Shown here in pieces: positions 26,000-34,230 of a stretch of DNA of 64,000 nucleotides. The translations under genes and the position numbers were made by a program. The notes below the pieces were generated by a model. It did no database searches. It was not told where the DNA came from and saw nothing but the letters and a program-made list of their open reading frames with translations. This stretch comes from Bradyrhizobium sp. 170 (GTDB lineage: Bacteria > Pseudomonadota > Alphaproteobacteria > Rhizobiales > Xanthobacteraceae): assembly GCF_023101085.1 (NCBI RefSeq), contig NZ_CP064703.1:6882001-6946000 (forward strand), given 5' to 3'. The stretch's first letter is position 1. Every line of letters begins with the position of its first letter.

Positions 26000-26224
26000 A
26001 TGGCGAAACAGAACACCGGAAAGGAAACTGTTTTCGGCGGGGACAGTTCCTCGGACGTCAGTGCAGCCACCCCTCCTTCAGGCCAAGTGCGCTGGGTGAC
26101 CCGGGATCAAGCGGACGCCTCACGAGGGCTCATAGGGTGTCCCGTCGAAGCTCTAACGAACTGGCGCCCAATCGGTCTCTCAGGGAACGAAGTTATCCGT
26201 GGCCGATTGGTCGTCCCGATATGA
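26000..26224 (+). CDS. Hypothetical protein (74 aa)
   Basis: The ATG at 26000 follows GAGAGGATG at good spacing. MAKQNTGKETVFGGDSSSDV and then QVRWVTRDQADASRGLIGCP; C-terminus with alternating hydrophobics (IRGRLVVPI). Soluble; no known family. It is divergent from the histone-like gene. Confidence 0.45.
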   Translation: MAKQNTGKETVFGGDSSSDVSAATPPSGQVRWVTRDQADASRGLIGCPVEALTNWRPIGLSGNEVIRGRLVVPI

Positions 26225-26296
26225 GCGGAGCGTCGCGCGTGAGCGGCATGACCGGCACAGCGAGGGCTTTCTTTGCAGTAGCGTAGGGAGGAAGCG

Positions 26297-26794
26297 ATGG
26301 CTGACAAAACGAACTTTACCGCCGAAGAATGGACGTTGCTCTTGGAGAGCCCAATGATAGCGGGGATGGCCGTCACGGCCGCGGGCCCGAGTGGGCTTTG
26401 GGGGCTTCTAAAAGAGTCCTTCGCAGGTGGCAGTGCCCTCACCGAGGCGATTACCGGTGCCAACACAAACCCGTTGGTGAAGGCCGTAGTGACTGACTTT
26501 TCCGGCAGCGAGGGACGGAGCGCTGCGCGAGACGGTCTCAAAGAAAAGTTTGCAGCTAGTCAGCCATCAGATCTCAAGGTCAAAGCAATCGATTCGATGC
26601 GACAGGTTTCTGCCCTGCTCGATGAAAAAGCTCCAGCCGATGCAGCTCAGTATAAAGCTCGGCTTCTCCAGATCAGCCAAAGCACCGCAGAAGCGGCGAC
26701 CGAGGGCGGTGGTCTGTTCGGAGTTGGCGGCGTTCAAGTAAGTGAAGCCGAAAAGGCAACGATTACTGAAATATCCCGCGCTTTGGGTTCGTGA
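26297..26794 (+). CDS. Conserved hypothetical protein (165 aa)
   Basis: GGGAGGAAGCG precedes the ATG. MADKTNFTAEEWTLLLESPM and IAGMAVTAAGPSGLWGLLKE open a mostly helical soluble protein with small-residue-rich stretches (AVTAAGPSGLWG). It resembles small acid-rich rhizobial proteins I have seen annotated only as hypothetical. A single-gene unit before the IS-derived repeat at 26963. Confidence 0.65.
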   Translation: MADKTNFTAEEWTLLLESPMIAGMAVTAAGPSGLWGLLKESFAGGSALTEAITGANTNPLVKAVVTDFSGSEGRSAARDGLKEKFAASQPSDLKVKAIDSMRQVSALLDEKAPADAAQYKARLLQISQSTAEAATEGGGLFGVGGVQVSEAEKATITEISRALGS

Positions 26795-26962
26795 GTGCAC
26801 CGAGCTTCAGGGCTTCAAGTCCCCGCCTTGGCCAACAAAGGTTTTGCCTCGCTCACTTCATGAGCTAGCAGCAAGGATAGGATCCCTGCCGAATAAAGAG
26901 GTGGGCGTCTGTAGGTCAAGTAAGACAGATTTCGACCAAAGTTCGCCAGGCAAGTCCGCGTT

Positions 26963-27263
26963 ACCGCCTCTCCATCGGCCACGGCAGAGCGTATTCAGAT
27001 ATCCCGCCGTCGTCGCAAATCGGTCGCAATTCACAGCGTTCAACGCGGCCCGCCGCTCTTTCATGAGCCGCTTCACCGTCGGCCAACTCGCTGAGCCAGC
27101 TCAGCTCCAATCACACACCTCACCCGCTGCAATCAAAGCTCCATAGCGCCTGCCGCGCGGCTTTACGTTCCCAAAGCGCGGTTTCCTCCCTTGGAGGTTT
27201 GCGTAGGCCGGCCCCGTGCGCGCGGCACCACCTTCCATGGGGCCGGCATCCGAAAACCTTCAC
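26963..27263 (+). repeat. Solo, diverged right end of an IS91-like element
   Basis: About 300 bases align, with substitutions and small gaps, to the last ~330 bases of IS copies A-C. Shared blocks include CAGATATCCCGCCGTCGTC, AATCACACACCTCACCC, GGTTTCCTCCCTTGGAGG, CATGGGGCCGGCATCCG and AAAACCTTCAC. No recombinase, transposase or left end is present. It is either a relic of an older copy or the product of one-ended transposition. It lies 122 bases before the DHFR-like gene. Confidence 0.75.
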
Positions 27264-27384
27264 AAAAGCTGACGTCTGGTTATTGGTTGCACCGGTAAAG
27301 CGGCGCGCAAATTGTGTCCAATCTCACTTCTGTACAACGTCGGCTCTAGCTATCCTGAAGAGCCTGGGGTGGAGATTTTGTAGC

Positions 27385-27915
27385 ATGGCCAAGCTAGTCT
27401 TTGGAATGAACCAATCTCTGGACGGCTACGTCGACCATATGGCGTTTGCGCCAAGCCCCACGCTCTTCCGCCATTTCATCGAGGAGGCTCAGAGGCAGGC
27501 GGGCAGTGTTTACGGTCGCCAAATGTATGAGGTCATGCGGTACTGGGACGACGATCATCCCGAATGGAGTGCAGAGGAACACGCCTTCGCGGCGGCGTGG
27601 CGGAACCAGCCGAAATGGGTCGTCTCGCGCTCGTTAAAGTCGGTCGGCCCCAAGGCCAGGCTTGTTGAAGATGACCTTGAGGGTGCGATCCGCGAGCTGA
27701 AGGCCGAGCGCGACGGGGAGATCGAAGTTGCTGGGCCGGACTTGGCCCAAAGCCTCGCCGAACTTGGCCTAATCGATGAGTACCGAATCTACCTGCACCC
27801 CGTCGTGCTTGGTCACGGCAAGCCATATTTCGCCGGACCGCGCCCGCCGCTCCGCCTTGTGGCTAGTGATCGGATTGGCGAGGATGTGATTAGGTTGAAG
27901 TACATTCCTGCTTAA
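27385..27915 (+). CDS. Dihydrofolate-reductase/RibD C-domain family reductase
   Basis: 176 residues from MAKLVFGMNQSLDGYVDHMA (the SLDGYV start is diagnostic). Later, GSVYGRQMYEVMRYWDDDHP (nucleotide-binding helix with GR-x-x-Y-E), NQPKWVVSRSLKS, EIEVAGPDLAQSLAELGLID (G-x-x-L) and EYRIYLHPVVLGHGKPYF. These proteins bind NADPH; most have unknown substrates and are not true folate reductases. GGAG lies ~10 bases upstream. Confidence 0.85.
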   Translation: MAKLVFGMNQSLDGYVDHMAFAPSPTLFRHFIEEAQRQAGSVYGRQMYEVMRYWDDDHPEWSAEEHAFAAAWRNQPKWVVSRSLKSVGPKARLVEDDLEGAIRELKAERDGEIEVAGPDLAQSLAELGLIDEYRIYLHPVVLGHGKPYFAGPRPPLRLVASDRIGEDVIRLKYIPA

Positions 27916-28135
27916 TCACGCGGCGTGCACGCCGGACTGCGCCGACGCGTCAGGTTCCCTTTGGTCAAAAGCAGATGTCGAACGCCCGGGAAGATCGGAA
28001 AAGAGGGTTTCCGCGTCGCTCGGTGTTTCGCGCGCCTCGTCGCCGACATACCGCCGAATTCGTAATTTTCCGCGTGTCGTCCGGAATCATCGTACGTCGG
28101 GCCGCCGTTCGCCTCTCGTTCGGTTGGCAGAGGAT

Positions 28136-28621
28136 TTAGTTTCCAAAGAACGAGCCTCCCCCAGCGCGATAATTGTCATCATCACCGCCGAAGGCCACGA
28201 TGCCCGGCTGCTGCCTATGCTGTTGCTGCTCCTGCTTCGCCATGCGAGCGGCTTCCCGCCTCGCCTTACGCTCCGCGTACTTCTTGCGGCCGGCTCGCTG
28301 CTCAGCTTCCGCTTTGCGGCGTTCGGCCCGCTCAGCCTGCTTTTGTTTTTCGGGAACCGGCTGGACTTCCTTGACTGGCGTGATCGGAAGTGAAGGTTCT
28401 GACGTGGCGGCAGTTTCCGCGGGCGGCTGGGGAGGCATAGCAGCCTCAGCGGATGCGGGAAGAATAACGCGTGCCGGAGGCAGCCCGTCGACAACTGGGC
28501 GGCTGGGTGCTGTTGGCTCCATGGCCGTTTTCGCCAGCATAAGACCGCCGCCGAAACCGACGGCCAGGATCACAAAGGTTGTTCCCACCCCCGTGAAGAA
28601 TGCGCGCGCGTTGGATGCCAT
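28136..28621 (-). CDS. Membrane-anchored Pro-rich, charged protein
   Basis: 161 residues from MASNARAFFTGVGTTFVILA with one N-terminal membrane helix (residues ~8-30). It then has a Pro/Ala/Val-rich periplasmic stretch (PPQPPAETAATSEPSLPITP) and a strongly basic Lys/Arg/Ala helix (RKAEAEQRAGRKKYAERKAR), ending in Gln- and Gly/Asp-rich sequence. The layout recalls TonB-like or TolA-like spacers, but no TonB C-domain is present. An upstream 76-codon extension of the frame looks noncoding. Similar proteins are known to me from Bradyrhizobium as hypothetical. Confidence 0.65.
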   Translation of the reverse strand: MASNARAFFTGVGTTFVILAVGFGGGLMLAKTAMEPTAPSRPVVDGLPPARVILPASAEAAMPPQPPAETAATSEPSLPITPVKEVQPVPEKQKQAERAERRKAEAEQRAGRKKYAERKARREAARMAKQEQQQHRQQPGIVAFGGDDDNYRAGGGSFFGN

Positions 28622-29102
28622 GGCCGTGTCTCCGGATGTTGCAACGAACGCACTAATCTCGGCTTGTGTTCCCAGACGGGAAAAATAGGCAATAACGGCG
28701 ACCTCCCATGTTCCGCTGTGTGCATCTTCACGCTCCGCGCCATCTCTGGTGTAGATCAGGAATTTAGAGCCCGTTGGCAGCTGCACTTGCTCCGAAATCG
28801 CGGTAGGGAAACGCTGACAGCATGATGGCTTGGCGGCCCATTCTGCCACTCCAGAAGCTAAATCATTGGAGGCTCCGATGCGCGGACCCGCGTCGAAGCT
28901 TGTATTTGGTGGATAGAATTCGTGACTTTACAAACGCCCGAGCCTTGATCAGGCTTCGAAGGTCGGGCTAGGTCATTGCAATACCAACAAATTTTGCCCG
29001 GCTAGCCGCAGCGCGACAATGCCTGCGGCTATTTGATTCCCAGCGTTCCTTCTAAGGGCAAGACCCGGCCGGTTTCCCGGCTCGGGCCTATGAAAAATCC
29101 GT
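28622..29102. other. Intergenic stretch with hairpins
   Basis: A stem TAGCCGCAG (29003-29011)/CTGCGGCTA (29023-29031) and a second GC-rich stem near 29055-29085 followed by TATGAAAAA look like terminators, the latter for the 27-residue gene at 29103-29186. No gene seen. Confidence 0.45.
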
Positions 29103-29186
29103 TCAGTGCACTACGCGAAGGAAATAGTAGCTGATACCGCCAATCGCGATGACCGTGGGAATGCCCCAGAGTAATAATACTGGCAT
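29103..29186 (-). CDS. 27-residue membrane protein
   Basis: AGGAGGAG lies 5 bases before the ATG at 29186-29184. The peptide reads MPVLLLWGIPTVIAIGGISY then YFLRVVH: one membrane helix with a basic C-terminus. The excellent ribosome site and clean hydrophobic pattern support it despite its size. Too short for usual gene finders. Confidence 0.65.
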   Translation of the reverse strand: MPVLLLWGIPTVIAIGGISYYFLRVVH

Positions 29187-29688
29187 CGTTTCTCCTCCTA
29201 ACGAAAAAACAACAGGGAAGAGAGGGACGCGTTCCGTGGTTCTAGGACCACTAAATTTTCAGCAACCTGGAACAAACCGGGGTCGGGAAAATTAGGCACT
29301 CGTTAGGAGAGGGACTTTTACGGCCCCGGCGTGCACATCCCCCGAAGCGCTGGGGCCGCTTTATGCGGGTGGCAGCACGTCTCTATCTTGTTGCCCGGGG
29401 CGCGCATTCACCCTCATCGGCTCCGGCGCAGTCGTTTCCCCGAGGGCGCTGGGGCCCGTTTGTTTCTGCCATTACCACGAGCCGAACTTAGTTCGCCAGT
29501 CTCGGTACCGCTCCCGCTGCGGTGAAGCCCCAAAGTGCGAAGCGGTGAGACTGTTATCCGAACGCATATCGAAGTGAGGCTGCGATGCCAGCCGCCGCCA
29601 GGCTTGCAAGCGAGGCTAGCTCCAATCCGGTCGGGCCGTCCCAGTAGCTAGGCTGACCAGGGCTTTTGCAAGGTTTGTCATGCTGACT
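29187..29688. other. Intergenic stretch, GC-rich hairpin near 29322-29360
   Basis: CGGCCCC and GGGGCCG flank a ~24-base loop followed by CTTTAT. A second similar block (CGAGGGCGCTGGGGCCCGTTTG) follows at ~29440. These look like terminator or processing structures. An open frame from 29331 is Arg/Pro/Leu-rich and not convincing. Confidence 0.35.
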
Positions 29689-29895
29689 TCAACCCTCTGA
29701 TAAAGGGCGAGCTAAATAAGAAAGGCCGTGGCACGTCAGTTCTTCCGGGTCGCTTTCACCAGCCTGCCATTTCCCGGTTAGATACCTCTCAAGCGAGCAG
29801 CGACGCGGATCGCCCGCGTCAACATCCTTGTGCAACGCCAGATGGACGGTCCAAGCTCGATCAATGGCAATCTTCAGCGCTGACTCGTCATTCAT
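29689..29895 (-). CDS. Small conserved hypothetical protein (68 aa)
   Basis: MNDESALKIAIDRAWTVHLA and RRCSLERYLTGKWQAGESDP, then EELTCHGLSYLARPLSEG. GGAG upstream of the ATG. The helical pattern with AW-x-x-H and C-x-LERYL resembles short Bradyrhizobium proteins seen elsewhere. Function unknown. Confidence 0.6.
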   Translation of the reverse strand: MNDESALKIAIDRAWTVHLALHKDVDAGDPRRCSLERYLTGKWQAGESDPEELTCHGLSYLARPLSEG

Positions 29896-30037
29896 TCTCG
29901 GACTCCAAAATCCGCGTCTTAATTCAATCCCACTGCTAAGAAAAAGTTGCCACTTTTCCCAATTGCTTGAGGCTGCGCTGTCTCATTCGAGCTAACGGCA
30001 TTGCATTCTTGGAAGTAGGAAGACAGCTCAAGAAGAG

Positions 30038-31225
30038 CTAGTGGATCGAATCTAACACTTGGTGCCCTCGTCGGACAGCGGCGATGATTTTGTTTGGGTC
30101 CTTGGTCCAGATAAAAGGCTTTGGGTTTGCGTTGGTGTGGTCGAGGAAGCGGTGGATGGCATCTTTGAGTTCCCGCAGGGATCGGAATACGCCGTGCTTG
30201 AGACGCTTCTTTGTGAGTTTGGCAAAGAAGCCCTCGATAGCGTTGAGCCAGGAGGCGGATGTCGGGGTGAAGTGGAAGACAAACCGCCGATGCTTTTCGA
30301 GCCATGCCATGACGTCTGGATGTTTGTGGGTGGCGTAGTTGTCGACGATGACATGGATCGTCTTTTTCCTGGACACTCTGGCCTCGATGACGTTCAGAAA
30401 CCGAATGAACTCCTGATGGCGATGGCGCTTCATGCACTGGCCAATAACCTTGCCCTCAAGGACATCGAGCGCCGCGAACAACGTGGTGACGCCATGGCGC
30501 TTGTAATCATGGGTCATGGTACCAGCGCGCCCCTTCTTCATCGGCAGACCCGGCTGGGTGCGATCAAGCGCTTGAATTTGGCTCTTCTCATCGACAGACA
30601 GGACAATGGCGTGGTCGGGCGGATCAACGTAGAGGCCGACGATCTCGTGCAGTTTGGCGGCAAACTGCGGATCGTTGGACAGTTTGAACTGACGCACCCG
30701 GTGCGGTTGGAGGCCATGAGCACGCCATATACGCTGCACCGAACTGACGCTAACCCCGGCTGCCGTCGCCATCGCCGAACCGCTCCAGTGACTGGCCGCC
30801 GGCGGCGGGCCAGCCAACGTCAGGGCGACCACACGTTTAGCCACCTCAGGGCTCAGCGGCGGAATGCGCGACCGTCGTGTCTTATCCCGCCAAAGGCCGG
30901 CGGCTCCTTCCTCACGGAAACGTTCCTGCCAGCGCCAGATCACCGTCTTGGCCTTGCCAGTGGCTTGCATGATCTTAGCTGTGCCTCGACCATCGGCCGT
31001 CAGAAGGACGATCTTTGCCCGCCAAACGTGCTTCTGCGAGCTATTGCGGTCGGCGACCACGGCTTTAAGCTTGCTACGGTCGGCTCGGCTCAACTGGATA
31101 TTCGTCGCTTGTGCATGCCCTAGACTCGCACACGCGAGTCCTTCAGGGAATCCCCAACCGAATCGAAGCGTTAGATTTGGTCCACTAGGTGCTCCCAGTA
31201 TTCTGCTTCCGCGAGGAGCTTCCAT
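30038..31225 (-). CDS. IS630-family transposase
   Basis: HTH region: RADRSKLKAVVADRNSSQKH and MQATGKAKTVIWRWQERFRE. DDE catalytic core: IVLSVDEKSQIQALDRTQPG, IHVIVDNYATHKHPDVMAWL, FHFTPTSASWLNAIEGFFAK. All acidic residues are present. The stop TAG at 30040-30038 is formed by the element/target TA junction. The in-element start codon expected before GHAQATNIQL reads CTA here. The open frame starts outside the IS at ATG 31225, in another frame of the interrupted small gene. Expression may therefore rely on a flanking or nonstandard start. Confidence 0.85.
   Translation of the reverse strand: MEAPRGSRILGAPSGPNLTLRFGWGFPEGLACASLGHAQATNIQLSRADRSKLKAVVADRNSSQKHVWRAKIVLLTADGRGTAKIMQATGKAKTVIWRWQERFREEGAAGLWRDKTRRSRIPPLSPEVAKRVVALTLAGPPPAASHWSGSAMATAAGVSVSSVQRIWRAHGLQPHRVRQFKLSNDPQFAAKLHEIVGLYVDPPDHAIVLSVDEKSQIQALDRTQPGLPMKKGRAGTMTHDYKRHGVTTLFAALDVLEGKVIGQCMKRHRHQEFIRFLNVIEARVSRKKTIHVIVDNYATHKHPDVMAWLEKHRRFVFHFTPTSASWLNAIEGFFAKLTKKRLKHGVFRSLRELKDAIHRFLDHTNANPKPFIWTKDPNKIIAAVRRGHQVLDSIH
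30039..31187 (-). mobile_element. IS630-family insertion sequence (about 1.15 kb)
   Basis: Terminal inverted repeats are TAGTGGATCGAATCTAAC (30039-30056) and, reversed from 31187, TAGTGGACCAAATCTAAC. Both ends carry TA, the standard IS630 target duplication. One transposase gene fills the element. It interrupts a small gene (29919-31299). Confidence 0.85.
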
Positions 31226-31299
31226 TTATTCATGCTATTGTACGCGGCATGTTGACGGCACAGCGAACCCATCGCCCGCAATTGTCGCACCTTTTCCAC

Positions 31300-31786
31300 T
31301 GTGAACCTCCCCTTCGAGCTTGTTTTTCCCGAGCGTATTGTTTGTGATGTGTCGGAGTCAAAATTGAATTGACGAGTGATAGTCCGGTGTTTGACGGGTC
31401 AATTGATGTAGCGCAATCGTCTGACTTTTCGCTTCGAGGGAGGCGGCCACATTGACGGCAGCAAAAAGCGCTGCGCAGAATGACCACGCTCCCGACAGCC
31501 CCAAAGCCCCCCACGTCGGAAGCGCTCTTTGGAAGATAACGGCTCTAGTCCCACCGACTGGAGCCGTTTTCCATCCGCCATCGCTAAAGCGGGGTGAGCA
31601 GCTCCAGCACTGTGGGGGCAATGGTGTTCTCAGCGCCGGAGCCTCTTCGGCCCGCGCTATGCGCAGGCACGCAACAAAGCTCGCATCGGACGACGAGTTC
31701 CAAGTCGGCGGCGAGCCGACTATCCTATTCTCGCCCAAAATGTATTGGCTTCTGCGTTGGGGCAGGCTTCGCAAATGGAGCCCTGC
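31300..31786. other. Intergenic stretch without a supported gene
   Basis: Open frames on both strands lack ribosome sites and conserved-looking sequence. No repeat or IS end was recognised. Confidence 0.35.
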
Positions 31787-32310
31787 ATGCGTAGTAATCT
31801 GGTGCTTGTTGCCTCTTTTTTTGTTATAATTTCATCGAGCACCTCGGATGCTCGACCGTCCCGATCTTCTGTTAACGTGTCCGAATGCAACGTAACCATG
31901 CCTTGCGACTTCTCCGGCTCGCAAATTCGTCGCGGCAGAATTGCGTCGGGCCTGCGAAAAGAGAATGCCTCTGAGCAGCGGGCAATTTCGCACCGCAATG
32001 CAATGGCAGAAGTGAATGGCGGTCGCGCTCAAGTCGACGGCGGTCGCCCGGCCGGTTGTCCGCGTTCCTTCTGCGGTTGCGGCGCATCTATACGTGTGTT
32101 CGGCCGTATTGTGCCCGGATTAAATCTGGCTGCCAACTGGCCAGTTTTCCCCGGACCGCACCAGCGCCCGGAATGGTTGCCGCGCGACACGGGCACGTCT
32201 TCGTTCTAGAGCAACAAGTCTCGGGTGACACCTGGATGGCGTATGATGCCAACTCAGGCGGGCGCGCAACAAGAATTCACACGCGTTCTCTGCGAGGTTA
32301 CACGGTGTGT
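31787..32310 (+). pseudogene. Secreted protein gene, frameshifted
   Basis: From the ATG at 31787: MRSNLVLVASFFVIISSSTS (signal peptide), then later CGCGASIRVFGRIVPGLNLA and ANW. The next frame then continues FPRTAPAPGMVAARHGHVFV, LEQQVSGDTWMAYDANSGGR, ATRIHTRSLRGYT. The Cys in the FCGCGAS block, the His in RHGHVF and the Asn in DANSGG are in the order seen in papain-like (NlpC/CHAP-like) folds, but that is only a suggestion. The indel lies near 32140-32160. Known to me from Bradyrhizobium as a hypothetical exported protein. Confidence 0.6.
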
Positions 32311-32390
32311 CAAGGGGCAAAACCAAGTAAATCGCGTTTAAACTGTGCGGAAGTGGCGACAGGCCGTACTACGGCCCGTCGCTGTTTCAT

Positions 32391-32570
32391 TCATGCACGC
32401 GTTGATAGGGAAACGCCCAGCTTTGCAGCCATCACACTGATGGCACCGGGAGTCCGCTTCAACGCCTTTGCGATCTTGGCGACGCCTGACTTTGCTTTTG
32501 CCATGGTCTTCATTGTTCGAACATCGCCTTTTGTCCACGCACGGCGAACTACTTTCTTAGCTCTTGCCAT
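32391..32570 (-). CDS. Small HTH-like basic protein (59 aa)
   Basis: MARAKKVVRRAWTKGDVRTM, KTMAKAKSGVAKIAKALKRT, PGAISVMAAKLGVSLSTRA. The segment VAKIAKALKRTPGAISVMAAKLGVS has the spacing of a helix-turn-helix (IAKALKRTPGAIS), like the C-terminal SANT/GcrA-type helices of small rhizobial DNA-binding proteins. GGAGAGA precedes the ATG at 32570-32568. Probably a DNA-binding accessory regulator. Confidence 0.7.
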   Translation of the reverse strand: MARAKKVVRRAWTKGDVRTMKTMAKAKSGVAKIAKALKRTPGAISVMAAKLGVSLSTRA

Positions 32571-32761
32571 TCTCTCTCCGAATCGTACTGAGGGCAGAGC
32601 CGGGCTTCTATCATGGCTGTCTCAATAGCGGTCAAAGAACAAACTTCCATTGCGAGAATGTGAACCTAAGCTTCGCTACGTGAAGGTCGGACGTGTGATC
32701 TAGATTACTATCATCGGTCGAAGAAAACGGGCACGTACCTCTGATCTCGAGGGGCCCCCGC

Positions 32762-32955
32762 ATGGACGACAAATTTTATGGCAATAGAGCGCGCGTCCTT
32801 CGCGAACTTGCGACCGAAGCAGACCCGTTCATTAAAAAGGGCTGTTGCGCCTTGCGAACAATTACGTCGATGTGGCCACAACGAGGACTAAGCGTGATCA
32901 AGCGGCAATGAAGCCGGAGCTAAGTTCCACAGTCGATAGTTGCGGCAGCAATTAG
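32762..32955 (+). pseudogene. Small gene with a one-base frameshift
   Basis: MDDKFYGNRARVLRELATEA, DPFIKK in one frame and GLLRLANNYVDVATTRTKRD in the next. Joined, they match a short Bradyrhizobium family of the form FY--RAR--RELA--ADPFIKKRLL-LA--Y. The break is at the AAAAAGGGC run (32837-32845), where one base is probably missing. Confidence 0.6.
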
Positions 32956-33011
32956 CCGACAGACTCGCTCGCTTCACTGACTCTGGCGTTCTGATCAATT
33001 TCACCATTCAA

Positions 33012-33149
33012 CTAGTCTTGCTCAACGGCCAAAGCCCGCCATGCGGCTTCCATGCGCTTATATCGATTGTAAGTTGGCTCGTCGGAAGCGCGCTTGGCAA
33101 GTTGGGCGCAGTTCTCCGCGTTTTCTAAGAAATGCTGCGATTGCTTCAT
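33012..33149 (-). CDS. Small helical protein, shortened by a nonsense codon
   Basis: GGAGGA precedes the ATG at 33149-33147. MKQSQHFLENAENCAQLAKR, ASDEPTYNRYKRMEAAWRAL, AVEQD then TAG. Its paralogue at 34785 reads AENCAYLAEG and continues ADEQDWLDDE. Here the codon after EQD is TAG instead of TGG, followed in frame by LNGE, so a single G-to-A change removed the end. The core helices remain, so partial function is possible. Confidence 0.65.
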   Translation of the reverse strand: MKQSQHFLENAENCAQLAKRASDEPTYNRYKRMEAAWRALAVEQD

Positions 33150-33254
33150 GATGTCCTCCGTTAGGATGGACATGGGATTGGCCAATGCGGTCCAGCGTGA
33201 CAATTTGTCCACATCACGGGCCGTGAAATCGTCCGAGCTAAAAGCAACCCGAAG

Positions 33255-33410
33255 CTAGGTACGGAAGAACACGAACCAGACAAGGGCCATAGCGATCACC
33301 GCGACACTTACGCTGATGATAAGCAGCAATAGAATCGAGGGGCCGGGTTCGGCTTGACGCGCTTCCATGGGTGTTTCGATAATGACACCGTGCTTTTTCC
33401 TCACCATCAT
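33255..33410 (-). CDS. Small membrane protein (51 aa)
   Basis: MMVRKKHGVIIETPMEARQA, EPGPSILLLLIISVSVAVIA, MALVWFVFFRT. A basic cytoplasmic start, a single long membrane helix and an aromatic end. It starts 5 bases after the stop of the gene at 33416-33634 on the same strand, so both are probably one transcript. Recognised as a recurrent small rhizobial membrane protein; function unknown. Confidence 0.65.
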   Translation of the reverse strand: MMVRKKHGVIIETPMEARQAEPGPSILLLLIISVSVAVIAMALVWFVFFRT

Positions 33411-33415
33411 CGCAC

Positions 33416-33634
33416 CTAAATTTTGGGTGCGAGGTCGGCGCGGTCAAATACCGGGACAATCTCAACATCCTCTGGCAAGGCACCCGATGGTGTATCTTCC
33501 GCAGCATGGCGCAACGCTTCGGCGGTTGCATCCAATCCATCGGTAGTTTCGTTTGCGCCGCTACCGGCGTCGTGACGACGGGGTGGCACTTGCTGACCCG
33601 CATCGGCTTCTGTGTTCGGTATCTTTGTGGACAT
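33416..33634 (-). CDS. Acidic hypothetical protein (72 aa)
   Basis: AAGGA lies 8 bases before the ATG at 33634-33632. MSTKIPNTEADAGQQVPPRR and GSGANETTDGLDATAEALRH; the end (EDVEIVPVFDRADLAPKI) is better conserved-looking. Polar, probably disordered N-terminus. First gene of a two-gene unit with the membrane protein at 33255-33410. Confidence 0.55.
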   Translation of the reverse strand: MSTKIPNTEADAGQQVPPRRHDAGSGANETTDGLDATAEALRHAAEDTPSGALPEDVEIVPVFDRADLAPKI

Positions 33635-33705
33635 AACTGTATCCTTTCGTTCGGATACCAAGCTGCCCGGACTAGGATGGTTCCTGCGCTGCGACTGCGG
33701 CCGAT

Positions 33706-33930
33706 TTACCGGATTTCTAGTTCTTTGATCGCTAGAGCCGAAAGCTGCGCCGCATCATGGACACCAGTTTGCGTAATCTTGATGATCTTCTTCGCAATCA
33801 TCTCCGTTAGAGGCGTCGTCCCGATCCTTAACGCAAAGGGTGTGCAGCGTTTGCTCGTATGCCTCTATGATGCACTTAACCTCTTTCGGCCCCAGCCCTA
33901 GGGCAGAGTTCTCCCAGGCGATAAATAGCC
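33706..33930 (-). pseudogene. Small helical gene, frameshifted and start-less
   Basis: One frame reads LGLGPKEVKCIIEAYEQTLH and TLCVKDRDD; the next LTEMIAKKIIKITQTGVHDA and AQLSALAIKELEIR with a TAA. Together they form a helical ~70-residue protein of the type LGL-P-EV--II-AYE--L--LCVKDR-D-LTE-IAKKII----TG. The break is near 33815. No good start codon is left upstream. Confidence 0.55.
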
Positions 33931-33944
33931 ATTTCTATTTCATC

Positions 33945-34143
33945 CTATCTTGGTTGCTTGGGGGCCGAGGTCAGCCACTCGATCATTTGAGAAGCCGCTT
34001 CGGATCGACGGGCTTTGCGAACCAGAAGCTCGCGCTCAAACCCCGGTGGGGTATCTTGCGCCTGCTTGCGTAACCGCGTCGCCTCCTCTGCAAAGGCGTT
34101 CTTTAAGGGATGTAGCTTGTTTGAAAGGACGACGCTTTGGCAT
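33945..34143 (-). pseudogene. Small coiled gene with a frameshift, relative of 35648-35854
   Basis: From the ATG at 34143: MPKRRPFKQATSLKERL, then the next frame AEEATRLRKQAQDTPPGFER, ELLVRKARRSEAASQMIEWL, TSAPKQPR. The gene at 35648 has the same order (LLREAEQVRRQAERLPPG then KKARDAAHIDEWLTSPGLQ). The frame breaks at CGCCTTTGCAGAGG (~34092). Confidence 0.65.
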
Positions 34144-34230
34144 GCGCTGCTCCATCCAGGCGAGGTTGCAGGAGCGCGGCTGGCGGTCTCATCAGCGATG
34201 AAAGCCAAGCACCAGTGATATGCGATATAT

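Larger units (their letters stand above)
29919..31299 (-). pseudogene. Small gene split by the IS630 element (join 31299-31186 and 30040-29919)
   Basis: From GTG 31299 (GGGGAGG upstream): MEKVRQLRAMGSLCRQHAAY, NSMNKWKLLAEAEYWEHL, then the IS. The frame resumes on the other side as ALLELSSYFQECNAVSSNET and ends GNFFLAVGLN at a TAA. Removing the IS and one TA restores one continuous frame of about 78 codons. A frameshifted paralogue lies at 1118-1298 (EYWEHLANAALLEHFQDC). Confidence 0.7.

Noticed and set aside
29331-29525. 64-codon plus-strand frame
   Set aside because: Low-complexity Leu/Pro/Arg sequence over two GC-rich hairpins; no ribosome site.
30059-31123. 354-codon plus-strand frame across the IS630 transposase
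   Set aside because: Antisense shadow; the minus strand carries the complete DDE transposase.
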